Positions 41,476 to 54,189 are shown, numbered from the stretch's first letter. The stretch is 64,000 bases of DNA from Hermatobates lingyangjiaoensis (GCA_026182355.1 JAPFBL010000321.1:277001-341000), one strand, 5' to 3'. Numbers and translations: made by a program. Notes: generated by a model not told the origin, from the letters alone.

Positions 41476-42455
41476 TATTATATGTAATCAAACCGGAGTC
41501 TCAGCCGAAACCAAACTTTAAATTTCTGGAGATAGGAGTCCAGAGTCCAGAGTCCTTATATAAATTTCAGCTACCGACTTTCCTATTCGATCAGAAATCT
41601 GTTAATTTTTTTATAGTTCACAGTGTATTTGATCGGTTTTACAAGGTATTTTACATGCATATAAAAAGTTCTTAGACACTTGTATATATTCGAATAATTG
41701 TGTGTTTGGATTCCAGTAATAGTTCTAAGTCAATAAGAAAGCACATATTTTTGGCAATTAATGGATAACTAAATATGGTAATAAATGTTAATTGGGGTAA
41801 AGTGCAGTCTAACATGTTGGTTGCTTGCGTTTAGGAGGTTCAAATATTGACCATTATTCCACTAGTAGTATCCACCAGTACGTGGAAGGAAGTCTTAGGC
41901 ACACCTTCTCCTGAAGAGGATATAAGTTAATTATGGCTCGCTGTTGTGTGTAGTGTCACATACTTGTTAAAACTTTAGAAACAAGTAAGTAATGTGTCAC
42001 CTTGAAAAATTGTGTTTTTTTGCAAAAAAAAATTTGTTTTTGCAAATAACATCTGTGCCACCCATTCCGCTTCATAGAACTGATCTAAAAGCCACTATCT
42101 ATATAAGTTTGTCTGTTGGAAATTATCAACAAAACTAGTAATTCATAGAAATGAAATTCGAAATTACAACTCATGTAATATCGTTAAATGAATTTCATTC
42201 GATTTAAAAATGATCTATAAAGTCAGCGCTGTATGATGCAAGTGTACATTTTTGATATATAGGACAGAGATATTTCAAAACCCCGAAAGTTGGATGGCAG
42301 GTCTATGATGGCCAGAGAAAATATTGATCTTTATAAATTTATTACAATTAAATTGACGTCTTCCTTCATGAATTATGTTTAACTGTAACTTTACTATAAT
42401 CACACGATGTTGGTACTTCTTTTATTATCTTTTAATAACTGGTTTACCGTGATTA
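41476..42455. other. unclassified stretch
   Basis: Bases 41800-41960 are C+G-richer and may be an old element. No gene. Confidence 0.3.
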
Positions 42456-42459
42456 TTCA

Positions 42460-42725
42460 GATTCTAACGTAGTACAATCAGTTATTATGTGGTATTTACT
42501 CATTATAGGATAAATAGCTAATGAAATGGTCTCCACATATAAAAATTTAATGGTATAAACAACGCGTTTCGAACATGTAGTGTTCTATAGATAACTCTCT
42601 GGCTTCATTGTATTTTTTTAGTTAATGCCTGAGGAAGAACACTACGTGTTCGAAACGCGTTGTTTATACCATTAAATTTTTATAAATGGAAACCATTTCA
42701 CTAGTTTTTTACCCTATGATGATTC
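42460..42725. mobile_element. HH-C' fold-back element, copy 3
   Basis: The plus motif 42626-42664 is intact: CTGAGGA, A, GAACAC/GTGTTC, GAA, ACGCGT, T. The minus arm 42558-42585 stops inside the motif. The end module is at 42466-42503 (CAATCAGTTATTATGTGG). Confidence 0.78.
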
Positions 42726-45460
42726 AGATATAATGTTTTTGAGATTCTGTTCCTAGAATCAAGAAAATGTTTGTCCATAAAATTTGTTTCCAAATGTTTT
42801 TTTCAAAAATTACTCCTTTAAATAATAATGTAAATAAAATAATTTATATATTAAAGTAATTAAGCAAAAGAAATCACACAACTAATTTCATGAATTACAA
42901 TAAAATATAGTTGATAAAATAATTTTAATCAACTATATTTAATTAAGCAACAAATATATTCTAAAAATATAGTTTTCTCAGTTTTTTAAATTTTTTAAAA
43001 AAATGGTTCCATCGTAATAAATGAATTATTATTTCTTTGTTTTTTTTCCCCAAACTCTTTGATATTATAATAATTAACTATGTAAACTCTACCGTATAAA
43101 TTTGCAAGTATAAATTTTAAAATTAATTTAAAATATTTTTCAGTAAATGAAAAGTTTTAAGTTTTATTAAAGTCTTAAATTAAATTAAAGTCTTAATTAG
43201 TAGTCATCCTGATTAATTTAATTTTTTTAGAAAGCTGTTAAATTAGCAAGTAGAGACAACTGAATTAAAAAGAAACGTTGAATTAAATAGCTTATCAATT
43301 AACTTAATGATATAATGTGTTTACTTTTAGGATTACTTAAAATATAAAACATAATTATCGACCGACCTGAAAAGTCAATTAAAATTCCAATCTATTAAAA
43401 TTTATTATTTCCATTTTTTTATTTCATTATAAAATTATCTATTTAAAAAAGCTTCTTTAAAATTAAAATCGATTATATAGAATCATTTATTTGTTGAATA
43501 CAACTCATCAAAATTTGTAGACCTCTGTATTTAGTTCATTATTATTTCCTGTGTAAACACTGGATTAAGTAAGCGCCTAATGCCTTTTCAAACCATAATG
43601 GCGTCGGTTCCATTTTTTATACCTGGTAAGCGTCGGTTTTTTTTTTCGGATTTTAGAAAAATATTGTTTTATAAAACAGTTTATAAGTGATTTTACTAAT
43701 TAGATTCCTAAGTGATGCATAACGTGTGAAATTATTTTTGCGTTCGTATAAGTCTTTCAAAAGAAAGAAGAATAAAAAAAATCTTCACATCAAACAGAAA
43801 GTTAGTACATCGATTTAATATTATTTTCTTTTTTTTTTACTTCATTGCATTAAATTTTAACTATTTAGTGATGACAAACAATAATGAAAATAAATACACT
43901 ACATTTAGTAATGCAAGGAATAAAAGTGAAAGTCATCTTAACTAATTAGCATATCAATTATTTTTAATTAAATACTACCACTAAAACTTTCAATTACTTT
44001 TAAAACGTACTCATTTTAAAATAATATAGAATAAAAGTGTAATGTAACAAAGTTATTCGTACAAAAAATAATGTAATATACTTCCATTTAATTATTAAGT
44101 AATTGGGTTTTCTATATACATTAGCAAAATTAGATGCATTCAAATATAATCTTTTAATATTAGAAAGAAAAGGAAAATAGTATTATTAATAATTATGTTT
44201 ATAGAAATATCACAATTATTAGTAAAAGTATGTTATAATAGGACTAATGATTCAGTTTTTAATGAAATTTTAACTTTTATATCGTTTGCAATTTTGTATA
44301 TAGTGTTGTGAAATAATTTTAACAACTTTAAAAAAAAAACTGAATTATAGAATATGAATAGACTTATTTAATCAATGTTTCATTGAAGATTTAAAGACAC
44401 TGTTATTTTGGAACCATTTTTTGTTTTAAAGTATAATTTTAATAATCTAGCTTAAAACTATTTCCCTTTCATTTTAAATTAAATTTATTATATTTTGGAA
44501 ACAATTGTAAACTGATTATTAAACTCATTACTGCTATTACTTTAATTATTATAAATAAAGTAATTAATTTTAAACATTATTTAATAAGTCTAAATCTTCC
44601 TACATAGTAATTCCTTAGGTTTCTTATATACATTATATTTGTCGCATTTATTTTATTTAATTGTCAATTAATAGTTTATTCATTAATGATTATTAATAGT
44701 TAGGTAGCTTATTAATAGATTTAAAATTGAAAGAAATAATTCTAAAAATACAAGATTACAACTTTTTTTTCCTGACATTGAAAGTTTACCATTTTGTTTT
44801 TTACTATCTTTACCTTTCATTGTTAATACAATGAAACTTGAAGAAAATATATCAGATTCTATAACTTTGTTATATAAAGTAATTAGTATATTATAAAAAA
44901 ATAATTAGTAGAATGATGTTAATATTTTATTTTTTATATCATCTTTTTTTCTTGCACGATATACAAATTTAATTACGCTGTTTAATTTAATGAACTCTAT
45001 ATTTTAAGAACTTCAGTTCTTGAATTAACAAGATAGAAGAACATTTTTAAAATTAATTTGAGATCATTTTCTTATTTTTAAATACGATTTGTTCTTATCT
45101 GGTCTCGTTGAGACAAGATTTATATAATGTTATATAAAGTATATGAATATTTTAAGGGTGTATAAAAGTTATGTAATGTTTTACCAAAAAGATAATATAA
45201 TTTATGAATATTTTTTTACTTTAATTTCGTCTTTATATCGAATCTAGAACAATAAAACAGGATAAATCCTAATCACATATAGAACCGTATTCAGAATAAC
45301 ATTTCGGTATAGAGTTTTCAGAAGGAAGTTAATGTTTGTTGCCCTCTCTGTCCAATATCTCGTTTGTGTATATGGGTTGTTCTCTTATGTGTGTAATCTT
45401 ATGTGTTATGTGTGTAAAATAACTCATTTTAAGCTAATTTTTCGTTGATTCTATGACACT
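42726..45460. other. long AT-rich stretch
   Basis: Very AT-rich, with no open frame above background and no clear copy of the local repeat families. Nothing recognisable. Confidence 0.4.
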
Positions 45461-45469
45461 GGCAGTTTT

Positions 45470-46075
45470 CTTACATATTTCTGACATTTGTCAAACAAAA
45501 TAGGAATATTTTGAAGTCTTATAGAGGAAAACTTTGGCTTATCTCTTTAATGTGGAAGGTCAGATAAACGGCTTCAAATCTAATAGATTCACTGGCCATG
45601 TAATGTTACAAATGGCCATGTAACAGATATACTGAGTGTAGGAATAGGAGAGAAAGCCATGTTCTCATGTAAGGGATTATTTCTTAACACGGAATCTTCA
45701 CTTTGGCTTTACAAGAGTGTTACAGATGTGGTAATACCAATGATATTATATGTATCAGTTGTGTGATATACAAGAATAGTGTAAGGTATATTGTAGTGAT
45801 CAATCACCGTCTGTACTAACTCAAAAAATGAAAGGCTAGTAAACATCTCCCATTTAGACATTTATATTATGTGGAAATGGGACATTATATGTTATACACA
45901 AAAGAAGTTTAATATTATGTTTACTTATAGTAAAGTTGAGTGTAGGCTACTCCTACATAACACAGATCATTCCATTTAGCATTTATATTATGGTAAATGG
46001 GTACATTATTTTTCTCAAAAGAAGTTTAATTTCATGTTTCGTTAGAGTGAGTTCAGACCATCCAGATTTTCATTA
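45470..46075 (+). repeat. R4 repeat, divergent 3' copy
   Basis: The 3' third of R4: GCCATGTTCTC...GAATCTTCACTTTGG, then CACCGTCTGTACTAACTC and TTATAGTAAAGTTGAGTGTAGG. The terminal 100 bases are repeated again at 45960-46075. Divergence from copies A and B is substantial, so it is an older member. Confidence 0.65.
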
Positions 46076-46885
46076 TTTTGGTTCCTGTTACAATTATTTC
46101 TGTAGTTAATGTCTCCATGTATTTCTTGGGAGCTCCAGACATCAGATGCATTGCAAGCCTCGATGACAGAATGGTACTGGTTACTCCAATGTACGAATGT
46201 TGGTGGTTACATTCATGTTCAATGAGGCAAATATGATTAATGTCATTGCATTGTCATCCCAGAGTATAATGTGGGATATAGTGTTGACTTCAACGAAATA
46301 AGAATTTTAGCTAAAGAACAGGTTAAAAGCAGAAAGGAAAAAGTTTGAAAAAGGTTTAGTCATTCCTTAACAATAGATGTATTATAGCTATTTTAATTAT
46401 TATTTATTCAGATCTAGTGAGTTAATTAAGTTTTGGTTGTCTGTAAAAATCGGTTTGTTTGTCGGTGGTATAACCTTCCTTATACCATCTTGATTAATCT
46501 CCACTCTTCAATTAGCAACATCCTCATTTTAAATCTCTACTCTAATAATATTCCATGTTATCTCTTTGAGTCTTTTTATATTATTGCAGTGGTTGACTGC
46601 TTTAGGATTATTTCATTTTCATTCGCATTTTTGATCCATCACTAACATTTTAAATAAAATCGAATGTTGTTTTTGAAAGTTTAACTGACCTATTCCTGTT
46701 ATACATTTTTATTGTGTTCTATTCCATAGTCGGTACCTTTATGAGTTTAGAACTTCTTTTTCAAATATGCTTTCTTAAAACTAATCTCAGCCTCGTTATT
46801 CTCGATTTCCTGAAATTTCATTTTTCTAACATTATGATCAAGGGATAAGCAGAGTCATGTCCATTCTTAGTATCCCTAATATATC
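46076..46885. other. unclassified stretch
   Basis: No gene. The 70-codon frame at 46433 has no recognisable motif. Confidence 0.3.
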
Positions 46886-46889
46886 CTTT

Positions 46890-46891
<2 letters not shown>

Positions 46892-46932
<41 letters not shown>

Positions 46933-47212
46933 GTATATAAAATAAATTCAAAACGAAGGAAACACACAGAAAGACACAGACATAACTCACATCGATATTT
47001 CGACCATCGTCGTCATCAGGAGGTGTGAAGAGCGAAGAGTCACCGTCCTGCCTTCTTGCGGAACTCTTCGCTCTTCACATCTCCTGATGACGACGATGGT
47101 CGAAATATCGATGTGAGTTATGTCTGTGTCTTTCTGTGTGCTTCCTTCGTTTTGAATTTATTTTATTTAAAAAAGTTCGCTGGACGGTTTCTTTTAATTG
47201 TGTATATATATA
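46892..47212. mobile_element. HH-E fold-back element bordered by (TA)n
   Basis: A TA run at 46892-46929 opens it and TATATATATATA at 47202 closes it. Minus motif 46984-47026 and plus motif 47074-47117: CTGATGA, C, GAC/GTC around GATG, GAA, ATAT, C. CACATC/GATGTG can pair as stem I with a two-base bulge. The loop contains an inner hairpin (CGAAGAGT...ACTCTTCG). The core resembles that in the 3' tail of the Penelope-like element. Confidence 0.82.
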
Positions 47213-47351
47213 TATAAATATCATAAAAATGTTTGCCAATTTTTATTGTTTCGTATTTCCTAGATACCTTTTCTAATCTTTTAATTAAAGACTTCCACTG
47301 GCAGGGAAGAGAATAAACCAGCTCGTCAAACGATCTCCTTTCATAATCCAT
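47163..47351 (-). pseudogene. probable Penelope-like ORF N-terminal remnant
   Basis: Reads RRSFDELVYSLPCQWKSLIK, then RLEKVSRKYETIKIGKHF. It shares SFxELxYxLP...K.L.K..RK...KIG with 34699-34870, and like it runs into a TA microsatellite. It adjoins an HH-E element, which supports a Penelope origin. Confidence 0.4.
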
Positions 47352-47429
47352 AATCTATTTTATATCTATTCAGTAAAACTGTACTACATTGTATAGGTAA
47401 GAAATAGATTATAAGTTATGAAAGCAAAT

Positions 47430-47560
47430 CGTACTCAGTTGGAATTTGACTCTGACGAAGACTGCTTGTTATAGTTGAAAAATCTTAGTCTTTTTTTCTC
47501 ATTTCTGAGTATGATTTGAACGTTGATTTTTTTTCAAGTGCTATTGTGAAATCTTGTTAT
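47430..47560 (+). repeat. HH-A right arm
   Basis: Plus motif 47448-47490: GACT, CTGACGA, stem II, GAA, then AAATCT for AGATCT, and AGTC. The outer arm ends GTGAAATCTTGTT. Confidence 0.7.
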
Positions 47561-47813
47561 ATATATATGTATATATTATAGAATGAACCAAATTCACAAA
47601 TATGAACGAGGTTCATATAAAAAACTGCACATTTGAAACTTATTTAATGAATGTTATTTAGAAAAGAAAATTAATAACCTAAACAATTTACCTCTCCTTG
47701 TAAATGATGCATTTTAAGATATAGTTTTATGATTCTTTAAAAAACAGGACAAATATATTTCATATGGTATCTTATTATTGTTATTATGATAATTATAGTA
47801 TAACATAATTATA

Positions 47814-48741
47814 TTATGGTAACATTTCCTTATTGTTACATGGTTTTTCAGTAACAATGTCCTCATTTGTTGTTGTTGTAGTGGTATACGAGAAACCTCT
47901 TTTCTTGAAACAATTTTGAGTTGGTTCTTCAGAAACATGCTTTTGAGACATCTTCTCGGGTATTTGTAAACCACATTTTAAAGCTAATTCGACTTGATTA
48001 TCTTTCCACTCCCTATTCTTTTGCACTTTTGGATACCTTTGAAGTCCTGCTCGAAGTTTGCGCGTCTTTTTAAAATTTTGCATAGAAGCGGTCTGGGATA
48101 TTTGCAGTTTTGCAGCATCCTCATGTACTAAAGTACAAAATTGTACTATTGAACCAAATTGAACTATCCAAAGTACAATAGTTCTTAGGGAGCAGTACTA
48201 CAATCACCCTCAAGAAATAAATCTTCACGTTGCTCCATCTTAGGCAGCTTATCATAGCCCTTTAGAATTGCATCTTTTTCTTTTATGTTAAATTTCGGCG
48301 TTTTTTTTTTTTTTTTATCTGAAAGGGGTAAGAAAATCAATGAAAACACAAAATTCATTGCCACAGAGCCTGTCTATGCATCAGATAGCTTGTCACAACT
48401 GGTAATATGGTACAGTAACTGAAACAGTGATTTTGGCAAAATTAAAATAGCAGAAAACATGAAGGCGAACATTGAAATAAGGAAATTTCATTTCTTGCTT
48501 TGCCAGAAATAAAAACAGGATTCTTAGAACAACTTCTCGCTGGTCATTTACGCTGGAGCTGAACTCAACAAAAAAAGTTCCCAGGATTGGAAATAAATTG
48601 AGAAGAATAATCCATGCTCTGTTCACAATAAGCGATAGATTTGTAATGCATATTACTGTATGTTGGGGCGGGGATCAGGAATTCCGGTAATATTAACCGA
48701 TTGATGACATTATCCGTGATTACATTAAGCGGCGTCCACTG
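47814..48741 (-). pseudogene. pogo/Tigger-like transposase N-terminus, broken
   Basis: The right end CAGTGGACGCC (read on minus, 48741 inward) with TA outside is a Tigger-type terminal repeat; the left end is missing. The minus strand encodes KEKDAILKGYDKLPKMEQRE, then after an interruption AAKLQISQTASMQNFKKTRK. This is the CENP-B-like helix-turn-helix of Tigger transposases. A LINE tail (48130-48224) splits the domain, and the DDE domain is absent. Confidence 0.72.
48130..48224 (+). mobile_element. LINE 3' tail inserted in the Tigger pseudogene
   Basis: Matches 38190-38270 (GTACAATAGTT..., CAATCACCCTCAA, ending in AATAAAT). It is flanked by ATCCTCATG and ATCTTCACG, a plausible 9-base target duplication with two later changes. 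Removing it restores continuity of the transposase helix-turn-helix. Confidence 0.7.
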
Positions 48742-48744
48742 TAC

Positions 48745-49455
48745 CTTGTATTCTTACCTAGCAAATACTAATTTTATAATCTTAGTTGACTATTTTTATA
48801 TAATACAATTAAAGTTTGTTTTTTTTTTCAGCAGCCGGAAACCAGTATAAATTTATTAATTTTTTTCTTCTTGCAAGAATTATTTCTCTGGAAAGACTTT
48901 ACATAAAGAAAATTAATATTTCCATCTATAAGAATTATTCAGCAAAAATTTTCTGAATCGGTTGATCATTATTAAAATTGTAATTAAAGACTATCAATTC
49001 TAATATTGAGTATTTATATAGTTTTACACTAATATTATTAAGCTTTGGTGTAAGTGCTAGATTTGTCTATTCAACTATAAATTGAGAAATAGTTTCTATT
49101 CTGCTATCCTTGTATCTGCTTCTCTATCTCATGTTTCTTCTATTTTGTATCTGCCTCTCTTTCAGAGGTTTCCATTCAACTGTCATCTCTCTTTCACTTA
49201 CTCACTTTGTAGTGTAAACAAACGTGAAACGACCCAGAAGGACAAAACATTGAGTTACAAGGTAGAACACTTAGAGAAGAACCATAGAAACAAATAAGTG
49301 TCATGTCATTCTATCTCTATGATTTTCTTTTGCTAAGTGTTTTACTCCCTATATTAATATTTATATACATTTCTGTATATAATACTTTTATATAATACTT
49401 TTACGATGAAAAAACTATCCGAAACGTACAACTAGAGTTCTATATTATATATATA
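48745..49455. other. unclassified AT-rich stretch
   Basis: The frame 49082-49297 is pyrimidine-rich and shows no domain. No gene called. Confidence 0.3.
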
Positions 49456-49459
49456 TATA

Positions 49460-49945
49460 TGTTCAAATACATGAAAAAACGATGCGATACAGTCTCAATT
49501 TTCAAGTTTGAACCGTAAACATATAGGAGTTATAATAGTAATAGATATACTAAAAGCAATACGATCATGGAGACAGACGGTTGGATGGAAACTAACAATA
49601 TTGCTATATGTGCGGCCCAGTCACAAAGAATAAGGTAGAAACACATTCAATAAATTAAGTATTCAGATAAAGAAAAGAACAAGACATTGAAAGGCACAAC
49701 TGAGAGGATACGAACAATTGAAGAATCAAATAATAAAAGTTGTGTTTTCCTACTTATTGTCTGTCTGTTTACTTATGTATAATTTCAAAATTGATTGGAT
49801 AACCAGAGTGATTGGTTTCTCTCTCTTATGTCTCCTGATGATGGTTTACTCCTAAAATTAGAGATTGTAAGTGGGTGTTTTTAATTTATCTATGGATTTT
49901 TGTTTACTTTGAACTTGATTTGGCCTTTTCGCATCGGTTTTTTCC
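49460..49945. mobile_element. HH-F element, decayed
   Basis: Plus motif 49831-49864 (TCTC, CTGATGA, T, GGT..., AATT, A, GAGA, but CTAA where GAA is expected) and a decayed minus motif near 49483-49510. The outer end ACTTGATTTGGCC...GCATCGG parallels the other HH-F copies. Confidence 0.6.
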
Positions 49946-49967
49946 AGCTTTGAAAAATATATATATA

Positions 49968-50210
49968 TCAATGATCAAATAACAATAAGAAATGGGAAAA
50001 CATATTAGTTTATTATAACTTAGTTGAAGACTAAGATCTTTCAACCCTAACAAGCGGTCTTCGTCAGAGTCAAAAGCCCAACTGACTCTGTTGGGAGACC
50101 AACTGATGAAGACCGCTTGTTACGGTTGAAAGATCTTAGTCTTGTTTTCCCATTTCTATTATGGTTTAATCATTGATTTTATTTCAACGGTTTAGTGAAT
50201 ACCTGTTATA
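49968..50210. mobile_element. HH-A fold-back element
   Basis: Minus motif 50029-50071 (intact helices except stem II, which has CCC for CCG) and plus motif 50103-50141 (CTGATGA, GACCG/CGGTT, AGATCT, AGTC). An extra 30 bases sit in the left arm. The right end runs into TATA repeats at 50210. Confidence 0.78.
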
Positions 50211-51785
50211 TATAATAATATATATATATATATTATTTATAATATATTGAAAACAATTATATACCTTCTTACAAGTTAATTTTTTTTAATAATTTATTTC
50301 GCCTACACAAATGTTTGTGTCAACAAAGGACTACTACCAAAATTTACAAATATGTTTATATGTAATTAAAGTTATAAATGATATGAATCAATTTAATATT
50401 TTGGCATTCGTCGTCGTCAAGAATAAATGTTGGTGGCTTTAAGAGACTCATAATTTTGTCGCATGAATTCTTACATATACTTATAGAAACAAATTGGTGA
50501 ATCATGAATTGAATTGTTTACGCTTTTCTCAAACAGAAACCGTTTATTTGACATATATCAAAATAGCTTATATCTATCGTATGCCATAAAACAGTAATTT
50601 TATTCCTGCTGAGATTTGTTTTCAGATTTCGTATTTCGAACATTTCAAATTGTCGTTTTAGAAATATATGCTTTTCACATGTTAATAATTAATATTGGGT
50701 TGCTTTTTTTTTTTCAATCATTTTATTTGTATAATTTACTGATTCCATGTGTTATGTAATATTTTCTTTGCATCAATTTTGTGTTTTTTTTTTACAAAAT
50801 ATTTTTTTCCTTTGTACTCACCTTATTGATTTCTTTTTTTATTTTTTTATTACAGTTCTTCAATAACTGACTGCATCCAAAGCTTGTCTTGACTTTGAAT
50901 CAACTTTCTGAAAGAAATCTAGTTAAAAAACCTTTTAAAAAAAATAAATTACTATCTGTTATCAGTTGTCAAACAAACGACATAGTTATTCTTCTAATAG
51001 TGTTGTATAATTTTATGACTGTATTAATAGAAAATTTAAAAAAAAAATAATCAAATGAAGTTGATAGAAGATAAAAGTTCAATTTTATATTATTTTATTG
51101 TTTTGTTCTTCAGTTTTGGTCATAATTTTTTGTTAAGTTTAATAACTACAAACAATTACACTAAAAGTGGAAAGTTGTATTAAAGGTGTATTTTTTTTTA
51201 TCAGATGGTTTGACAACACTGAGAGTGCTATGACACTAATTGAAGAGGAAATTTTTTGTACCTAATTTATGTACAAATTAAAATAGCTATAGGCGTGCTC
51301 TCATAATAATAATAATAATAATTAGAATAGAAGAAGAATAAATCATTATTACCTCTCAAAATTTCTTTTTCATTGAATCAGTTTTGGATCCTTCCTTCTT
51401 CAGGAAGATGAAAAACCTGTTGAATGATGAAGAAAATTTACGAAACAAGTCCATTTAGTCTTTTTAACTGTTTAACAACCTTATATAGTACTAACAATAA
51501 TATTATTTTGTGTGATAATATTAATAACAACTATTATTTTCACCAATAAAGTTACACAATGTTTTATTAAAGTACAGTGGAAGGTTGGCTACTGAGTGTA
51601 AACATTCTATGAGTGTTTAAAATACTGAGTGCCGGAAATGCTGGCACCATACCTACTCAACTCATAATTTCAGTTTAAAATTATCGTCAAACGTACTCAC
51701 ATCTTTCACACCGAAAAGTATTCGTTTGAAAAGTAATTGTATGAATTTTGAATTAAATATTAAGTTCGAAAGAAAAAAACGTAAA
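50211..51785. other. unclassified AT-rich stretch
   Basis: No gene. An (AAT)n run lies near 51306, and a short inverted repeat (TCTTCAGGAAGATGAAAA...) near 51400. The region downstream of 51590 is ordinary. Confidence 0.3.
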
Positions 51786-51789
51786 TATA

Positions 51790-52150
51790 ATAAGTTTTCA
51801 TTCATTAACTGTGTGCTATCTTTTATAGTATGGTATTTACTCATGTTAGGAAAACTATTAAATCTCCACACAAAAAAGTTTATTACAAGAAACTAAACAA
51901 CGCGTTTCGAACACTTGATGTTCTTCTTCAGGTTACATATAGAAAAAAAATATATATGCATTTAAGAGCTTTTGGAACAATGCTCTTTCCCAAGATATAT
52001 GCATTTAATTCGCCACCATGTTCCCAAAGCTCTTAAATGCATATATATTTTCTAGATGCGACCTGAGGAAGAACATCAAGTGTTGAAACGCGTTGTTTAG
52101 TTTCTTGTAATAAACTTTTTGTGTGGAGACTTAATACTCTTCCTAACATA
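51790..52150. mobile_element. HH-C fold-back element, copy 4
   Basis: End module at 51794-51846. Minus motif 51896-51934 is intact (AAC/GTT, TCTTCAG, GAACA/TGTTC, ACGCGT). Plus motif 52059-52096 has lost the C before GAA. The inner loop is an inverted repeat (CATTTAAGAGCTTTGGGAACA type). Confidence 0.82.
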
Positions 52151-52275
52151 ATAATTTTTCATATTTTTTATATTTTATGTGAATTGCCAGAAATAAAAGT
52201 TAAACATGTGTTGTATAATAACTAATTATAACTATTTAATATAATAATATCATTATTATATTATATTTAATCAAA

Positions 52276-52510
52276 ATATAATTAACTATTATATTTTTTT
52301 TATTTAGTCTTAGTCTTGGAGAAGCATTGAAATATTAAATGTCAGGGTATTTAAACTTCCGAGCATTGATTTTTAGAGGTTGAAAAAGAAGTATTTTTAT
52401 TTCAAATCTTAAAAGTTAAAAAAAAGCTTTTCTAGGTTTATGAAATGTGTTTAATAATTGTCAATGGTTAATATTGTAACAATTTAGGAAGTGTGTTAAA
52501 TTTGATTTAG
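52276..52510 (+). repeat. duplicated block R5, uninterrupted copy
   Basis: Matches 55885-56052 plus 56325-56425 (TTTAGTCTTAGTCTTGGAGA, GTCAGGGTATTTAAACTTC, CAATTTAGGAAGTGTG). It lacks the LINE fragment found in the other copy, so it represents the empty site. Confidence 0.75.
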
Positions 52511-52660
52511 TTATTATGCTAATGTTAAAACTATTAGCATAATAACTATTATACTAATAGTTTTAGGTTATTAGCATAATAACTATTATGCTAATAGTTT
52601 TAGGTTATTAGCATAATAACTATTATGCTAATAGTTTTAGGTTATTAGCATAAAACTCAA
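52505..52660. repeat. tandem array of 37-base hairpin units
   Basis: About four units. ATTAGCATAAT and ATTATGCTAAT inside each unit are reverse complements, linked by AGTTTTAGGTT. Different sequence from the array at 7.6 kb but the same design. Confidence 0.85.
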
Positions 52661-52680
52661 AAAATATGTGATAAATTATA

Positions 52681-53277
52681 CGGGGTGTTCCAAAAGTCTT
52701 GCCTACATTTTGACATTGAATATCTCGGAAACTATTAAAGAAATAAAAATGCATCTGGTAAAGTCAGAAAGCTTGTTATTTCTAGTTTTACATGAAATGT
52801 TCAAAGATGTTCAATGTGAGCACCATTTGTTACACGACACACATCAAGCCGATAGTCAAATTCTTGCCAAACGCCTCCCAGCATTGCATTGTCAATGGTT
52901 GAAACAGCTTTCTGTTATTCGTGCTTTGAGTTGAGGGGCGTCCCGTTGTTTTAGCTGGACATAAGCACCCATCTGTTGTGAATTTACTATACCATCTCAC
53001 TATGGACTTCCTGTATGGTGGCTTCTTTCCGAATTTTCGGCGAAATGCTGGTTGAACAACAGTGCATGACTCAGTTTTTGCAAATTCAAGCACACAAAAC
53101 GCCTTTTCCGGTTGAGAAAACGCCATTATTGGGTCTGAAAAGAAATAAAAAAATTAATAGCCTTAAAAAAAACTTGATATAATTAGCTTTAAAATAGCAA
53201 AACTTTTATCTTAATACCATTCATAGTTAAGGAGATATGAGAACTTCAAATTAGGTCAAGACTTTTGGAACACCCCT
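52681..53277 (-). mobile_element. Tc1/mariner/IS630-type element, internally deleted
   Basis: Terminal inverted repeats GGGGTGTTCCAAAAG (52682 on plus; mirrored ending at 53276) with TA on both outer sides. The inside encodes both ends of a transposase on the minus strand but lacks the DDE core. Total about 597 bases. Confidence 0.88.
52801..53126 (-). pseudogene. transposase N-terminal HTH fused to C-terminus
   Basis: The start at 53126 reads MAFSQPEKAFCVLEFAKTES, then FRRKFGKKPPYRKSIVRWY and TGRPSTQ, the N-terminal helix-turn-helix common in insect mariner-like transposases. Near 52880-52801, in another frame, it reads FDYRLDVCRVTNGAHIE and a stop, the usual C-terminus. The catalytic middle is deleted and the frame is shifted at the join. 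Confidence 0.8.
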
Positions 53278-53279
53278 TA

Positions 53280-54185
53280 CTGTACGGAATGATTAAAAAT
53301 AGCAAGCTATTTAAATTTGAGGCTAAAATATTCATTAGCTTTTCCGATTCAAAGTCATTAATGAATGATCTTATTACTTGTTAAGTATGAATATATTACA
53401 TACAGTATGATGTAAGCATTTCTTATATTCTTGTATAATTCTGGATAATGTTTTCGTATATTTTTTTAGTAACAGGCGATTGTCCTCTTTAACAAGGCAA
53501 AAAAATAAAGTCAACTTGTTACTCAAGACTCGCACACAGAAAGCAGCTCAGTAGCTGAAACTCCACTGACACTTTTTGTAAAACCTGTTTGTGTTCAGCA
53601 TTCCATATTGTTTTAACGGTTTTGTTTGTTTGTTGGCTCTAACATTCTCCATTATGGTCATATCTATAGGGTTGTTATAAGGGAGGGAAAGAGTGACTTA
53701 CTTGTCAATCGTTTTAGTTGTAAGTGAACCTCATTAAAGATGGTTTGTTTGTTTTTTTAAGGATAGTTTCATCTATTCAAAATACAAATACATTTTAACA
53801 GATGCTTTACTCAGTGAAGTAGCCTTTTATAGTTTATATCTTGTTTCTCTTTCTATTAGTTCTGATTAAAATTAAAAAAAAAGTTATTGACTGGATTTAA
53901 AAAAAAAATAATGAATTTTTAATCTGCCGAAATGAAATAACTTTAACAGTAGATTTTAGGGTCAAACATTGGGTCAGTTAGGAAATAACAATAACAATTA
54001 CAAGAAGCGATATTTAAAAATATATATTCTTGTTAATTGGATATTATAGGATTATAGATAAGTCAATAATATTAGCTATTACCATTAGGTACCAAATTTT
54101 AATTTTTAATTTCTTTAATCTCGAGATAAATAATAGATGCCCTTAGTATTTTGATTTGATATCCTATTTTACATTAGTTAGTATA
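53280..54185. other. unclassified stretch
   Basis: No gene seen. Confidence 0.3.
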
Positions 54186-54189
54186 AAAA

